The translations under genes and the position numbers were made by a program. From Streptomyces sp. CB00316 (GTDB lineage Bacteria > Actinomycetota > Actinomycetes > Streptomycetales > Streptomycetaceae), in the NCBI RefSeq assembly GCF_001905595.1, contig NZ_LIXI01000003.1, forward strand, positions 62,001-126,000: a DNA stretch of 64,000 bases, in the 5' to 3' direction. Shown one piece after another: positions 50,838 through 59,695 of this stretch (the stretch's first letter is position 1; each line of letters opens with the position of its first letter). The notes under the pieces were generated by a model that was given only the letters and a program-made list of their open reading frames with translations, did no database searches and was not told where the DNA came from.

Positions 50838-52087
50838 AATGCCCGCACACCGGAGCCGCGGAAGCCGACCGGGACGCCGGGACCATCACCATCGACCCCA
50901 TGGTCCAGGACCTGGACGGTGAGACCGCGCGGCTGCGCGACGCCGGTGTGCTCGCCCGGATCGAGCTGCTCGGGGTCCCCGCCTGGACCGTCACCCGGCA
51001 CGCCGAGGCGCGTCAACTCCTGGTCGACCCGCGGTTGGTGAAGGACATCAACGTCTGGGGGCTCTGGCGGAGCGGGGTGGTCACGCACGCGTGGCCGCTG
51101 ATCGGCATGATCGACGCCGGGCGCTCCATGTTCACCGTGGACGGGGCCGAGCATCGTCGGCTGCGCACCAAGACCGCGCAGGCGCTCACCCCCCGGCGGC
51201 TCGAAGCGATCCGCCCGACCATCGAGAAGTTCACCGACGAGCTACTGGACGACCTCGACGCGGCGCGGGGCGAGGACGGGGTCGTCGACCTGAAGGCCGT
51301 CTTCGCCCAGCCGCTCCCGATGCGCGTCGTCGGCCTGCTGATGGGCGTCGACGAGTCCCAGCACGCGATGCTGACCCGGCAGTACAAGGCGTTCTTCTCC
51401 ATGCTCACCCCGCAGGAAGAGCGCCTCGCGCTCCTCGCCGAGCTCGACGTCTTCTACACCGACCTCGTACGCGAGAAGACCGCGCACCCGACGGACGACC
51501 TCACCAGCGCGCTGATCCTGGCCGAGGAGGGCGGCGAGCCGCTCACCGAGGAGGAGGTGGTGGGCAACCTGAAGGCCATGGTCGCCGCCGGGCACGAGAC
51601 GACCATCGGGCTCATCCTCAACGCCGTACGCGCGCTGCTCTCCCACCCGGACCAACTGGCGAAGGTGCTCTCCGGCGAGGTCGGCTGGGACGCGGTGATC
51701 GAGGAGACTCTGCGCTGGGACACCCCCACCACCCACCTCCTGATGCGGTTCGCCACCGAGGACATCACCGTGGGCGACACCGTGGTCAAGCAGGGTGAGG
51801 GCGTCGTCATCTCCTACCGCGCCATCGGCCGCGACACCGAGCAGCACGGCGACGACGCCGACGCCTTCGACATCACCCGCGCCACCCGCAACCGCCACAT
51901 GACCTTCGGCCACGGCCCCCACATCTGCCCCGGCGCCGCTCTCTCCCGCGTGGAGGCGGCCGTCGCCCTGCCCGCCCTGTTCGCCCGCTTCCCCGGACTG
52001 CGGCTCGCCGCCCCTGACGCGGAGATCACCAAGCTTCCGGTGATGACGCAGAACGACATGGCGGCCTTCCCGGTGCTGCTGGGCTGA
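50834..52087 (+). CDS. cytochrome P450 (CYP154-like partner)
   Basis: A 417-aa bacterial P450 with all canonical elements: I helix MVAAGHETTIGLIL (oxygen-activating AGxxT), K helix EETLRWDTP (EXXR) and heme loop MTFGHGPHICPGAALSR with the axial Cys. GTG 50834 overlaps the stop of the preceding atypical P450, and GGAG precedes it. CYP157/CYP154-type pairs normally sit at the end of conservon operons (histidine kinase-like, roadblock, DUF742 and small GTPase genes). None of those genes is present here. Electron partners are also not encoded nearby. Confidence 0.93.
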   Translation: MKCPHTGAAEADRDAGTITIDPMVQDLDGETARLRDAGVLARIELLGVPAWTVTRHAEARQLLVDPRLVKDINVWGLWRSGVVTHAWPLIGMIDAGRSMFTVDGAEHRRLRTKTAQALTPRRLEAIRPTIEKFTDELLDDLDAARGEDGVVDLKAVFAQPLPMRVVGLLMGVDESQHAMLTRQYKAFFSMLTPQEERLALLAELDVFYTDLVREKTAHPTDDLTSALILAEEGGEPLTEEEVVGNLKAMVAAGHETTIGLILNAVRALLSHPDQLAKVLSGEVGWDAVIEETLRWDTPTTHLLMRFATEDITVGDTVVKQGEGVVISYRAIGRDTEQHGDDADAFDITRATRNRHMTFGHGPHICPGAALSRVEAAVALPALFARFPGLRLAAPDAEITKLPVMTQNDMAAFPVLLG

Positions 52088-52143
52088 GACCCGGGGAGCC
52101 CCGGACCGGTTCGCCGCGCGCCGTCCACAGGCACCCCGACGCC

Positions 52144-52161
52144 GCACCCCTGGAGGGGTGC
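52144..52161 (+). terminator. short GC hairpin after the P450 pair
   Basis: GCACCCC and GGGGTGC form a perfect 7-bp stem with a TGGA loop, 57 nt after the P450 stop. There is no T-run. It is a modest candidate for the end of the P450 transcript. Confidence 0.4.
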
Positions 52162-52172
52162 CCACAGGTGTC

Positions 52173-52198
52173 CGCACGCGCCTCGCGAGTGAGGTGCG
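52173..52198. promoter_or_regulatory. imperfect palindrome upstream of the betaine operon
   Basis: A 26-bp dyad with a perfect core CTCGCGAG (52182-52189 region) and matching outer arms CGCAC and GTGCG. It lies about 150 bp before the betaine aldehyde dehydrogenase start, in a 256-bp gap that holds no gene. Its size and symmetry suit a TetR-type operator, but no BetI-like repressor is encoded in the window. Confidence 0.35.
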
Positions 52199-52343
52199 TC
52201 ACCCAGAGTGAAATTCTTGGCATACATTCCGGCGGACGGGGGAGGGGCCCCGACCGCTGGTGTGGCCGTACCCCGGTCCACCGCACAAAACGCCCTCGGC
52301 CGAACCGGCGAGGGTACTTCGGGTACGGAAGGCAGAACACGAC

Positions 52344-53846
52344 ATGTCGGCGCTCAGCACCATCCACATCGACGGCATCTGGCGGGCCGCCGGATCAGGC
52401 GCGACGCGCGAGATCCTCGACCCCGCCGACGCCACCGTCCTGGCCGTCGTCGCCGAGGGCGGCGCCGAGGACACCGATGCGGCGATCGCGGCGGCGCGGC
52501 GCGCCTTCGACGACGGCCCCTGGCCGCACAAGCCCGTCGCCGAGCGGGCCGGACTGCTGCGCCGGGTCGCCGAGCTGCTCCAGCGGGACCGCGAGGAGAT
52601 CGCGATCACCGAGAGCCGCGACACCGGCAAGACCCTCGAAGAGGGCCGGGTCGACGTCGACGACGTCACGAACGCCTTCCGCTACTTCGCCGACCTCGTG
52701 ATGAACGAGAGCGGCGGCCGGGTCGTCGACGCGGGCGACCCCGACGTCCACAGCATCGTCGTGCACGAGCCCGTCGGCGTCTGCGCCCTGATCGCCCCCT
52801 GGAACTACCCCCTCCTCCAGGCCAGCTGGAAGATCGCCCCGGCCCTCGCCGCCGGCAACACCTTCGTGCTCAAGCCCAGCGAGGTCACCCCCCTCTCCAC
52901 CGTCCACCTGATCAAGCTCCTCGCCGAGGCCGGCCTGCCCGACGGTGCCGCCAACCTCGTCACCGGCGCGGGCGACCCCGTGGGCGCCCGGCTCTCCGAG
53001 CACCCGGACGTGGACCTGGTCTCCTTCACCGGCGGCCTCGCCAGCGGTACGAAGGTGGCCCAGGCCGCCGCGCCCACCGTGAAGAAGGTGGCCCTGGAGC
53101 TCGGCGGCAAGAACCCCAACGTGGTCTTCGCCGACGCCTGCGCCACCGAGGACGGCTTCGACACCGCCGTCGACCAGGCCCTGAACGCCGCCTTCTTCCA
53201 CAGCGGCCAGGTCTGCTCCGCCGGGGCCCGCCTGATCATCCAGGACACGATCAGCGAGCGGTTCGTCACCGAGCTGGCCCGCCGCGCCGACGCCATCCGC
53301 CTCGGCCGGGGCACCCTCGACGGCGTGGAGTGCGGCCCCCTCGTCTCCGCCCAGCAGCTCGCCAAGGTCGAGGCGTACGTCGCCTCCGCCCGCGAGGAGG
53401 GCGCGATCGTCCGGGCCGGCGGCGAACGCCCGGAGCCCAGCGACGTACGCCCCGAAGGCGGCTACTTCTACCGGCCGACCGTCCTCGACGGCTGCCACCG
53501 GGAGATGAAGGTGGTGCGCGAGGAGACCTTCGGCCCGATCCTCACCGTCGAGACCTTCCGTACCGAGGAAGAAGCCATCACGCTGGCCAACGACACCGAC
53601 TACGGCCTCGCCGGCGCCGTGTGGACCACGGACGCGGGCCGGGCCCGCCGGGTCGCCGGACGGCTGCGCCACGGCACCGTCTGGATCAACGACTACCACC
53701 CCTACCTCCCGCAGGCCGAGTGGGGCGGCTTCGGGAAGTCCGGTACGGGCCGCGAGCTCGGCCCGACGGGGCTCGCCGAGTACCGCGAGTCCAAGCACAT
53801 CTACCAGAACCTCAACCCGCGCCCCCAGCGCTGGTTCGCCGGCTGA
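52344..53846 (+). CDS. betB: betaine-aldehyde dehydrogenase-like aldehyde dehydrogenase
   Basis: A 500-aa NAD(P)-dependent ALDH that would oxidise betaine aldehyde to glycine betaine. It has CALIAPWNYPLLQASWKIAP (cofactor fold), the general-base Glu in VALELGGKNPNVVF, the nucleophile Cys in FFHSGQVCSAGARLI, and EETFGPILTVETF. The length is typical. ATG 52344 opens on STIHIDGIWRAAGSG. The role is supported by the neighbours: a choline-dehydrogenase-like flavoenzyme and a glycine betaine ABC transporter follow in the same direction. Confidence 0.92.
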   Translation: MSALSTIHIDGIWRAAGSGATREILDPADATVLAVVAEGGAEDTDAAIAAARRAFDDGPWPHKPVAERAGLLRRVAELLQRDREEIAITESRDTGKTLEEGRVDVDDVTNAFRYFADLVMNESGGRVVDAGDPDVHSIVVHEPVGVCALIAPWNYPLLQASWKIAPALAAGNTFVLKPSEVTPLSTVHLIKLLAEAGLPDGAANLVTGAGDPVGARLSEHPDVDLVSFTGGLASGTKVAQAAAPTVKKVALELGGKNPNVVFADACATEDGFDTAVDQALNAAFFHSGQVCSAGARLIIQDTISERFVTELARRADAIRLGRGTLDGVECGPLVSAQQLAKVEAYVASAREEGAIVRAGGERPEPSDVRPEGGYFYRPTVLDGCHREMKVVREETFGPILTVETFRTEEEAITLANDTDYGLAGAVWTTDAGRARRVAGRLRHGTVWINDYHPYLPQAEWGGFGKSGTGRELGPTGLAEYRESKHIYQNLNPRPQRWFAG

Positions 53847-53944
53847 CCCCTGCGGGGGTCCCGAAACGACTGAACCCGGGTGCCCCGCCCGGCTGTTCGC
53901 AGCACCACGCACACGCACGAACCTTGCAGAAGGAGCAGTGACCG

Positions 53945-55558
53945 ATGCCTCCCACGCCCCGCAGCACCGCAGTCCCCGACCCCGAAGGCCCCGTGGCCGA
54001 CTACGTGATCGTCGGCGGCGGCACCGCCGGATCGGTCATCGCCTCCCGGCTCACCGAGAACCCCGACGTCACCGTCACGGTCATCGAGGGCGGCCCCACC
54101 GACATCGACCGCGACGACGTGCTGACCCTGCGCCGCTGGCTCGGCCTCCTCGGCGGCGACCTCGACTACGACTACCCCACCACCGAGCAGCCGCGCGGCA
54201 ACTCCCACATCCGGCACAGCCGGGCCCGGGTCCTCGGCGGTTGCTCCTCGCACAACACCCTCATCAGCTTCAAGCCGCTGCCCGGCGACTGGGACGAGTG
54301 GGCCGAGGCGGGCGCCGAGGGCTGGGACGCGGCCGCGATGGCCCCGTACTTCGCCAAGCTGCGCAACAACATCGTCCCGGTCGACGAGAAGGACCGCAAC
54401 GCCATCGCCCGCGACTTCGTCGACGCCGCCCAGGCGGCGGCCGGGGTCCCGCGCGTGGACAGCTTCAACAGCAAGCCGTTCCACGAGGGCGTCGGCTTCT
54501 TCGACCTGGCCTACCACCCGGAGAACAACAAGCGCTCCTCGGCTTCGGTCGCCTACCTCCACCCGCACATCGAGGCCGGTGACCGTCCCAACCTCCGGAT
54601 TCTGCTGGAGACCTGGGCGTACCGGCTGGAGTTCGACGGCACCCGCGCCACCGGCGTACACGTCCGGACGAAGGACGGCGAGGAGACCCTCCTGCGCGCC
54701 GCCCGCGAAGTCATCGTCTGCGCGGGCGCGGTGGACACCCCGCGACTGCTGCTGCACTCCGGGATCGGTCCGCGCGAGGACCTCCAGGCGCTGGGCATCG
54801 ACGTCCACCACGACCTTCCGGGCGTCGGCGAGAACCTGCTCGACCACCCCGAGTCCGTCATCGTCTGGGAGACCGACGGGCCCATCCCGGAGAACTCCGC
54901 GATGGACTCCGACGCGGGACTCTTCGTCCGCCGCGACCCCGGATCGCGGGGCCCGGACCTGATGTTCCACTTCTACCAGATCCCGTTCACCGACAACCCG
55001 GAGCGGCTCGGCTACGAGAAGCCTGAGCACGGGGTCTCGATGACGCCGAACATCCCCAAGCCACGCAGCCGGGGCCGCCTCTACCTCACGAGCGCCGACC
55101 CCGAAGTCAAGCCGGCCCTGGACTTCCGGTACTTCACCGACGAGGACGACTACGACGGCCGCACCCTCGTCGACGGCATCAAGCTCGCCCGTGAGATCGC
55201 GGCCACCGAACCGCTGGCCCACTGGCTCACCCGCGAGGTCTGCCCCGGTCCCGAGGTCACCTCGGACGAGGAGATCAGCGAGTACGCCCGCAAGGTCGCC
55301 CACACCGTCTACCACCCGGCGGGCACCTGCAAGATGGGCGCCACCGACGACCAGGAGGCCGTCGTGGACCCGCAGTTGCGCATCCGTGGCCTCCAGGGCA
55401 TCCGGATCGCCGACGCGTCCGTCTTCCCGACCATGCCCGCCGTCAACCCGATGATCGGAGTCCTCATGGTCGGCGAGAAGTGCGCCGAACTCCTTGCCGA
55501 CCAGGCGCGTGACGCCGTCCCGGTCACCGGTACCAGCACCGGAGGTGATGCCCGATGA
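53945..55558 (+). CDS. GMC-family oxidoreductase, choline dehydrogenase-like
   Basis: A 537-aa FAD enzyme. The N-terminal dinucleotide site is [18 protein letters not shown], the GMC signature 1 region is [20 protein letters not shown], the second signature is [20 protein letters not shown], and the C-terminal catalytic His-His/Asn region is [16 protein letters not shown] and [15 protein letters not shown]. Within this operon it most likely oxidises choline to betaine aldehyde, although GMC enzymes also take other alcohols. ATG 53945 follows GGAG by 9 nt. It overlaps the ABC ATPase by 4 nt. Confidence 0.9.
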   Translation: MPPTPRSTAVPDPEGPVADYVIVGGGTAGSVIASRLTENPDVTVTVIEGGPTDIDRDDVLTLRRWLGLLGGDLDYDYPTTEQPRGNSHIRHSRARVLGGCSSHNTLISFKPLPGDWDEWAEAGAEGWDAAAMAPYFAKLRNNIVPVDEKDRNAIARDFVDAAQAAAGVPRVDSFNSKPFHEGVGFFDLAYHPENNKRSSASVAYLHPHIEAGDRPNLRILLETWAYRLEFDGTRATGVHVRTKDGEETLLRAAREVIVCAGAVDTPRLLLHSGIGPREDLQALGIDVHHDLPGVGENLLDHPESVIVWETDGPIPENSAMDSDAGLFVRRDPGSRGPDLMFHFYQIPFTDNPERLGYEKPEHGVSMTPNIPKPRSRGRLYLTSADPEVKPALDFRYFTDEDDYDGRTLVDGIKLAREIAATEPLAHWLTREVCPGPEVTSDEEISEYARKVAHTVYHPAGTCKMGATDDQEAVVDPQLRIRGLQGIRIADASVFPTMPAVNPMIGVLMVGEKCAELLADQARDAVPVTGTSTGGDAR

Positions 55559-56679
55559 CCGCGACCAAGGCCACCGAGGCCACAGTTGAGGTCGCCGACG
55601 AGAACGCCGTGTTCTCCGTACGCAACCTCTGGAAGGTCTTCGGCCCCAAGGCCGACCGCATTCCCGGCAGCGAGCACGCCTCCCTCCCGCCCGCCGAACT
55701 GCGCGAGGCCACCGGCTGCACCGCCGCCGTACGCGATGTCTCCTTCGACGTCCGCAAGGGGGAGGTCTTCGTCGTCATGGGGCTGTCGGGCTCCGGTAAG
55801 TCGACCCTCGTACGCTGCCTGACCCGGCTGATCGAGCCCACCAGCGGCACCCTCGCCATCGACGGCGAGGACGTCCTCGCGATGGACCGCTCCCGGCTAC
55901 GCGAACTGCGCCGCCACCGCGCCGCGATGGTCTTCCAGCACTTCGGCCTTCTGCCGCACCGCACGGTGCTGGACAACGTGGCCTACGGCCTGGAGATCCA
56001 GGGCCTCGGAAAGGCCGAACGCCGCGCCAAGGCAGCCGAGTTGGTGGAGAAGGTCGGCCTCGCCGGGCTGGAGGACCGCCGCCCCTCGCAGCTCTCCGGA
56101 GGCCAGCAGCAGCGCGTCGGCCTCGCCCGTGCGCTCGCCGTCGACCCCTCCGTCCTCCTCTTCGACGAGCCGTTCAGCGCCCTGGACCCGCTGATCCGCC
56201 GAGAGATGCAGGACGAGGTGGTCCGGCTGCACCGCGAGGAGGGCCGCACCATGGTCTTCATCACCCACGACCTCAGCGAGGCGCTGCGCCTGGGCACCCG
56301 GATCGCGCTCATGCGCGACGGCGGGATCGTCCAGCTCGGCACGCCCGAGGAGATCGTGGGCTCGCCCGCCGACGACTACGTCGCCGAGTTCGTCCGCGAC
56401 GTGCCGCGCGAGCAGGTCCTCACCGTCACCACCGCGATGCGCCCCGCGCTCGCCGGGGAGAGCGAGAGCGGCCCGGCCGTGCGCCCCGAGGCCACCGTGT
56501 ACGAGGCCATCGAGGCGGTCTCCCGCTCCGGCGACCCGATCGCCCGGGTGATGGACGGCGGCCGGCTCGTGGGCGTCGTCGACCACGCGTGCCTACTGGA
56601 TGTCGTGGCCGGCACGACCGGGCCCGACAAGGCGACCGCCCCCGACGCTCCGGACGGCCCCCGCGAGGTGGCCGTCTGA
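55555..56679 (+). CDS. glycine betaine/proline ABC transporter ATP-binding protein
   Basis: A 374-aa ProV/OpuAA-type ATPase: N-terminal family extension ([17 protein letters not shown]), Walker [16 protein letters not shown]-loop [14 protein letters not shown], signature [15 protein letters not shown], Walker [13 protein letters not shown] and the switch [12 protein letters not shown]-terminal region of about 90 residues resembles a single CBS-type module, the part that senses ionic strength in this family. ATGA overlap upstream and TGATG overlap downstream couple it to both neighbours. Confidence 0.94.
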   Translation: MTATKATEATVEVADENAVFSVRNLWKVFGPKADRIPGSEHASLPPAELREATGCTAAVRDVSFDVRKGEVFVVMGLSGSGKSTLVRCLTRLIEPTSGTLAIDGEDVLAMDRSRLRELRRHRAAMVFQHFGLLPHRTVLDNVAYGLEIQGLGKAERRAKAAELVEKVGLAGLEDRRPSQLSGGQQQRVGLARALAVDPSVLLFDEPFSALDPLIRREMQDEVVRLHREEGRTMVFITHDLSEALRLGTRIALMRDGGIVQLGTPEEIVGSPADDYVAEFVRDVPREQVLTVTTAMRPALAGESESGPAVRPEATVYEAIEAVSRSGDPIARVMDGGRLVGVVDHACLLDVVAGTTGPDKATAPDAPDGPREVAV

Positions 56680-58664
56680 TGGCCACCGCCCAGGCCACCC
56701 CCGGCCGCCCCGCCCAAGCGGGCGCGCGCCGGGGGCCGCTGGCCGCCCTCCGCGAACGCCCGGCCGCCGGGAAGCTCCTGCTCCTCGCGCTCGCCGCCGT
56801 CATCCTCGTCCCCCTCGTCCACAGCCGCTGGGGCGGCGGCATCTGGCCGGACGCGCTGACCGCCGACCTCTCGGCGCCGCTCGGCGAGGTCACCGACTGG
56901 ATCGTCTCCAACCGGGACGACCACCCGCTCTTCCTCTACTTCTTCGGCCACATCAGCAACGCCGTCGTGCTCTCCGTACGCGCCGTCTACCTGGTGCTCC
57001 TGGCGCTCGGCTGGGCCGGAGTCACCGTGCTGGCCGCCGCCGTCGCCTGGCGGGCCGCGGGCATCAGACTCGCGCTGACCGCGGCCGTGTCGTTCCTGGC
57101 CTGCGGGCTGCTCGGCATGTGGGTGCCGACCATGCAGACGCTCGCCCTGATGGTCGTCGCGGTCCTCGCCTCCGTCGTCCTCGGACTTCTCCTCGGCCTC
57201 GCCGCCGGGCTCTCCGACCGAACGTTCCGCGTGCTGCGCCCGGTGCTGGACACCATGCAGGTGCTGCCCGCCTTCGCGTATCTGCTCCCCGTGGTGCTGG
57301 TCTTCGGCATCGGCGTGCCCGGAGCGGTCCTCGCCACCGTCGTCTACGCGGCTCCGCCGATGGCGCGGCTCACCGCGCTCGGCCTGCGCGGCGCGGACGG
57401 CGGCGTCATGGAGGCCGTCGCCTCGCTCGGTGCGACCGGACGGCAGCGGCTGCTCACGGCCCGGCTGCCGCTGGCCCGCAGGGAGCTGCTCCTCGGGCTC
57501 AACCAGACCATCATGATGGCGCTCTCCATGGCCGTCATCGCCTCGGTGATCGGCGCCGGCGGCCTCGGCGACCGGGTCTACCAGGCGCTGTCCTCCGTCG
57601 ACGTGGGCGCCGCCCTCGCCGCCGGCATCCCGATCGTGCTGCTGGCCGTCGTCCTGGACCGTACGACGGAGGCCGCGGGCCGCCGCATCGGCGCCGAGCC
57701 CGCCGGGCCGGCCCTCCTGCGCGGCCGGCGCGGCTGGACCCTGGCCGCCGTGGTCATCGCCGCCGTCGCCTTCGTCGGACGGCTCACCGACGGCCGGGTC
57801 TGGCCCGACGACGTCACCGTGGCGATCGCCGGACCGGTCAACACCGCCAAGGACTGGATGGTCGACCACCTCTACACCGGCGTGCCCGTCGTCGGCGGCA
57901 CCGCCGACCTGGCCTCCCACTTCACCAGCGGCGTCCTCAACCCGCTGCGCAGCGGGCTCACCGGGCTGCCCTGGTGGTCGGTGCTGCTCATCGTCGCCGC
58001 CCTCGCCTGGACCATAGGCACCTGGCGTACCGCCGCCACCGCCGTCCTCGCCATGGCCGCGATCGGTGTCCTGGGCGTGTGGGAGCCGTCGATGGACACC
58101 CTCAGCCAGGTCCTCGCCGCCGTGGCGGTCACCCTGGTCCTGGGCTTCGGCATCGCGATCGGAGCGGCCCGCAGCGAACGCCTGGAACGGCTGCTGCGAC
58201 CGGTCCTGGACGTCTTCCAGACCATGCCGCAGTTCGTCTACCTGATCCCCGTCGTCGCACTCTTCGGCGTCGGCCGCGCCCCCGCCGCAGCGGCGGCGAT
58301 CGTCTACGCGCTGCCCGCCGTGGTCCGCATCACCACCCAGGGGCTGCGGGGCGTCGACCCGGCCGCGATGGAGTGCGCCCGCTCGCTCGGCGCCACGACC
58401 GGCCAGCAGCTCCGCCAGGTTCAGCTTCCCCTGGCCAGGCCCTCCTTGCTGCTCGCGGTCAACCAGGCCGTGGTCCTGGTCCTCGCCGTCGTCATCATCG
58501 GCGGACTCGTCGGATCGGGCGCACTCGGCTACGAGGTCGTCCTCGGCCTCGCCCAGGGCGACCTGGCCACCGGGCTCGTCGCCGGAGCCGCGATCGTCTG
58601 CCTCGGCCTGATGCTCGACCGGGTCACCCAGCCCACCACCCGCCGCCAGCGACAGGAGAGCTGA
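56679..58664 (+). CDS. glycine betaine ABC transporter permease, two fused permease domains
   Basis: A 661-aa membrane protein made of two ProW/OpuAB-type halves, about residues 1-335 and 336-661. Each half has its own membrane bundle and EAA loop: GVMEAVASLGATGRQRLLTA in the first half and AAMECARSLGATTGQQLRQV in the second. Each also has the preceding motif LDTMQVLPAFAYLLPVV or LDVFQTMPQFVYLIPVV. Most relatives have one such domain and dimerise; here both copies are in one chain and have diverged. ATG 56679 overlaps the ATPase stop by 1 nt. Confidence 0.92.
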   Translation: MATAQATPGRPAQAGARRGPLAALRERPAAGKLLLLALAAVILVPLVHSRWGGGIWPDALTADLSAPLGEVTDWIVSNRDDHPLFLYFFGHISNAVVLSVRAVYLVLLALGWAGVTVLAAAVAWRAAGIRLALTAAVSFLACGLLGMWVPTMQTLALMVVAVLASVVLGLLLGLAAGLSDRTFRVLRPVLDTMQVLPAFAYLLPVVLVFGIGVPGAVLATVVYAAPPMARLTALGLRGADGGVMEAVASLGATGRQRLLTARLPLARRELLLGLNQTIMMALSMAVIASVIGAGGLGDRVYQALSSVDVGAALAAGIPIVLLAVVLDRTTEAAGRRIGAEPAGPALLRGRRGWTLAAVVIAAVAFVGRLTDGRVWPDDVTVAIAGPVNTAKDWMVDHLYTGVPVVGGTADLASHFTSGVLNPLRSGLTGLPWWSVLLIVAALAWTIGTWRTAATAVLAMAAIGVLGVWEPSMDTLSQVLAAVAVTLVLGFGIAIGAARSERLERLLRPVLDVFQTMPQFVYLIPVVALFGVGRAPAAAAAIVYALPAVVRITTQGLRGVDPAAMECARSLGATTGQQLRQVQLPLARPSLLLAVNQAVVLVLAVVIIGGLVGSGALGYEVVLGLAQGDLATGLVAGAAIVCLGLMLDRVTQPTTRRQRQES

Positions 58665-58665
58665 G

Positions 58666-59640
58666 ATGAACCGCTCCCGCACCCGCCTGTTCGTGGCGCT
58701 CGCCTCGGCCACCGCCCTGCTCACCACGGCTGGCTGCGGCGCCGCCGACATGACCAAGCAGTCCTCCCCGTTCGCGGCCCCCGCCGGGGTCAAGACGGTC
58801 ACCCTCTCCGTCCAGTCCTGGGTCGGCGCCCAGGCGAACGTCGCCGTGGCCGAGCAGCTGCTCAAGGACAAGCTCGGCTACCGTGTCGACCTCGTCCAGA
58901 CCGACGAGGTCCCCGCCTGGGACGCCCTCAGCCAGGGCCGCGTCGACGCGATCCTGGAGGACTGGGGCCACCCGGACCAGGAGAAGCTGTACGTCGACGA
59001 GAAGAAGACCATCGTCCGCGGCGGCGACCTCGGGGTCACCGGACACATCGGCTGGTACGTCCCGAAGTACTGGGCGGACAACCACCCCGACGTCACCGAC
59101 TGGAAGAACCTCGACAAGTACGCGGACGAGCTGAAGACCGCCGAGAGCGGCGGCAAGGGCCAGCTCATGGACGGCTCACCCTCCTACGTCACCAACGACG
59201 TGGCCCTGGTGAAGAACCTCAACCTGGACTACAAGGTGGTCTTCGCCGGCTCCGAGGCGGCCCAGATCACCCAGATCCAGCAGTTCGCCAAGGAGCAGAA
59301 GCCCTTTTTGAGCTACTGGTACCAGCCGCAGTGGCTGTTCAACGAGGTGCCGATGGTCGAGGTGAAGCTCCCCGAGTACACCGAGGAGTGCGCGGCCAAG
59401 GACCCCGAGGACATCGACTGCGCCTACCCGACGACGCCGTTGCAGAAGTTCCTCAACGCGGACTTCGTGGAGCGCGGCGGCGACGCGGCCTCGTTCCTGA
59501 AGAAGTTCCGGTGGTCGGAGAAGGACCAGAACGAGGTCTCCGAGATGATCGCCCAGCAGCGGCTCACCCCGGAGGAGGCGGCGAAGCGCTGGATCGACCG
59601 CCACCCGGACGTCTGGAAGAAGTGGCTGGAGAAGGCCTGA
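58666..59640 (+). CDS. glycine betaine-binding lipoprotein
   Basis: A 324-aa OpuAC/ProX-type receptor. The signal peptide ends in a lipobox (LLTTAGC, Cys at about 24), so the protein is tethered outside the membrane. The mature domain has VTLSVQSWVGAQANVAVAEQ, LVQTDEVPAWDALSQGRVDA, GVTGHIGWYVPKYW and YWYQPQWLFNEV, rich in Trp and Tyr that can cage a quaternary ammonium group. It starts 1 nt after the permease stop and completes the transporter. Confidence 0.93.
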   Translation: MNRSRTRLFVALASATALLTTAGCGAADMTKQSSPFAAPAGVKTVTLSVQSWVGAQANVAVAEQLLKDKLGYRVDLVQTDEVPAWDALSQGRVDAILEDWGHPDQEKLYVDEKKTIVRGGDLGVTGHIGWYVPKYWADNHPDVTDWKNLDKYADELKTAESGGKGQLMDGSPSYVTNDVALVKNLNLDYKVVFAGSEAAQITQIQQFAKEQKPFLSYWYQPQWLFNEVPMVEVKLPEYTEECAAKDPEDIDCAYPTTPLQKFLNADFVERGGDAASFLKKFRWSEKDQNEVSEMIAQQRLTPEEAAKRWIDRHPDVWKKWLEKA

Positions 59641-59647
59641 CGGGACG

Positions 59648-59680
59648 GACGGCTGCCGTGCGCACCGCACGGCAGCCGTC
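59648..59680. terminator. bidirectional hairpin between the betaine operon and the P450 gene
   Basis: A perfect 14-bp stem, GACGGCTGCCGTGC (59648-59661) and GCACGGCAGCCGTC (59667-59680), with a 5-nt loop, starts 7 nt after the binding-protein stop and ends 15 nt before the end of the convergent P450 gene. It could serve both strands. Confidence 0.7.
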
Positions 59681-59695
59681 CCGCTCGCTGTATGC

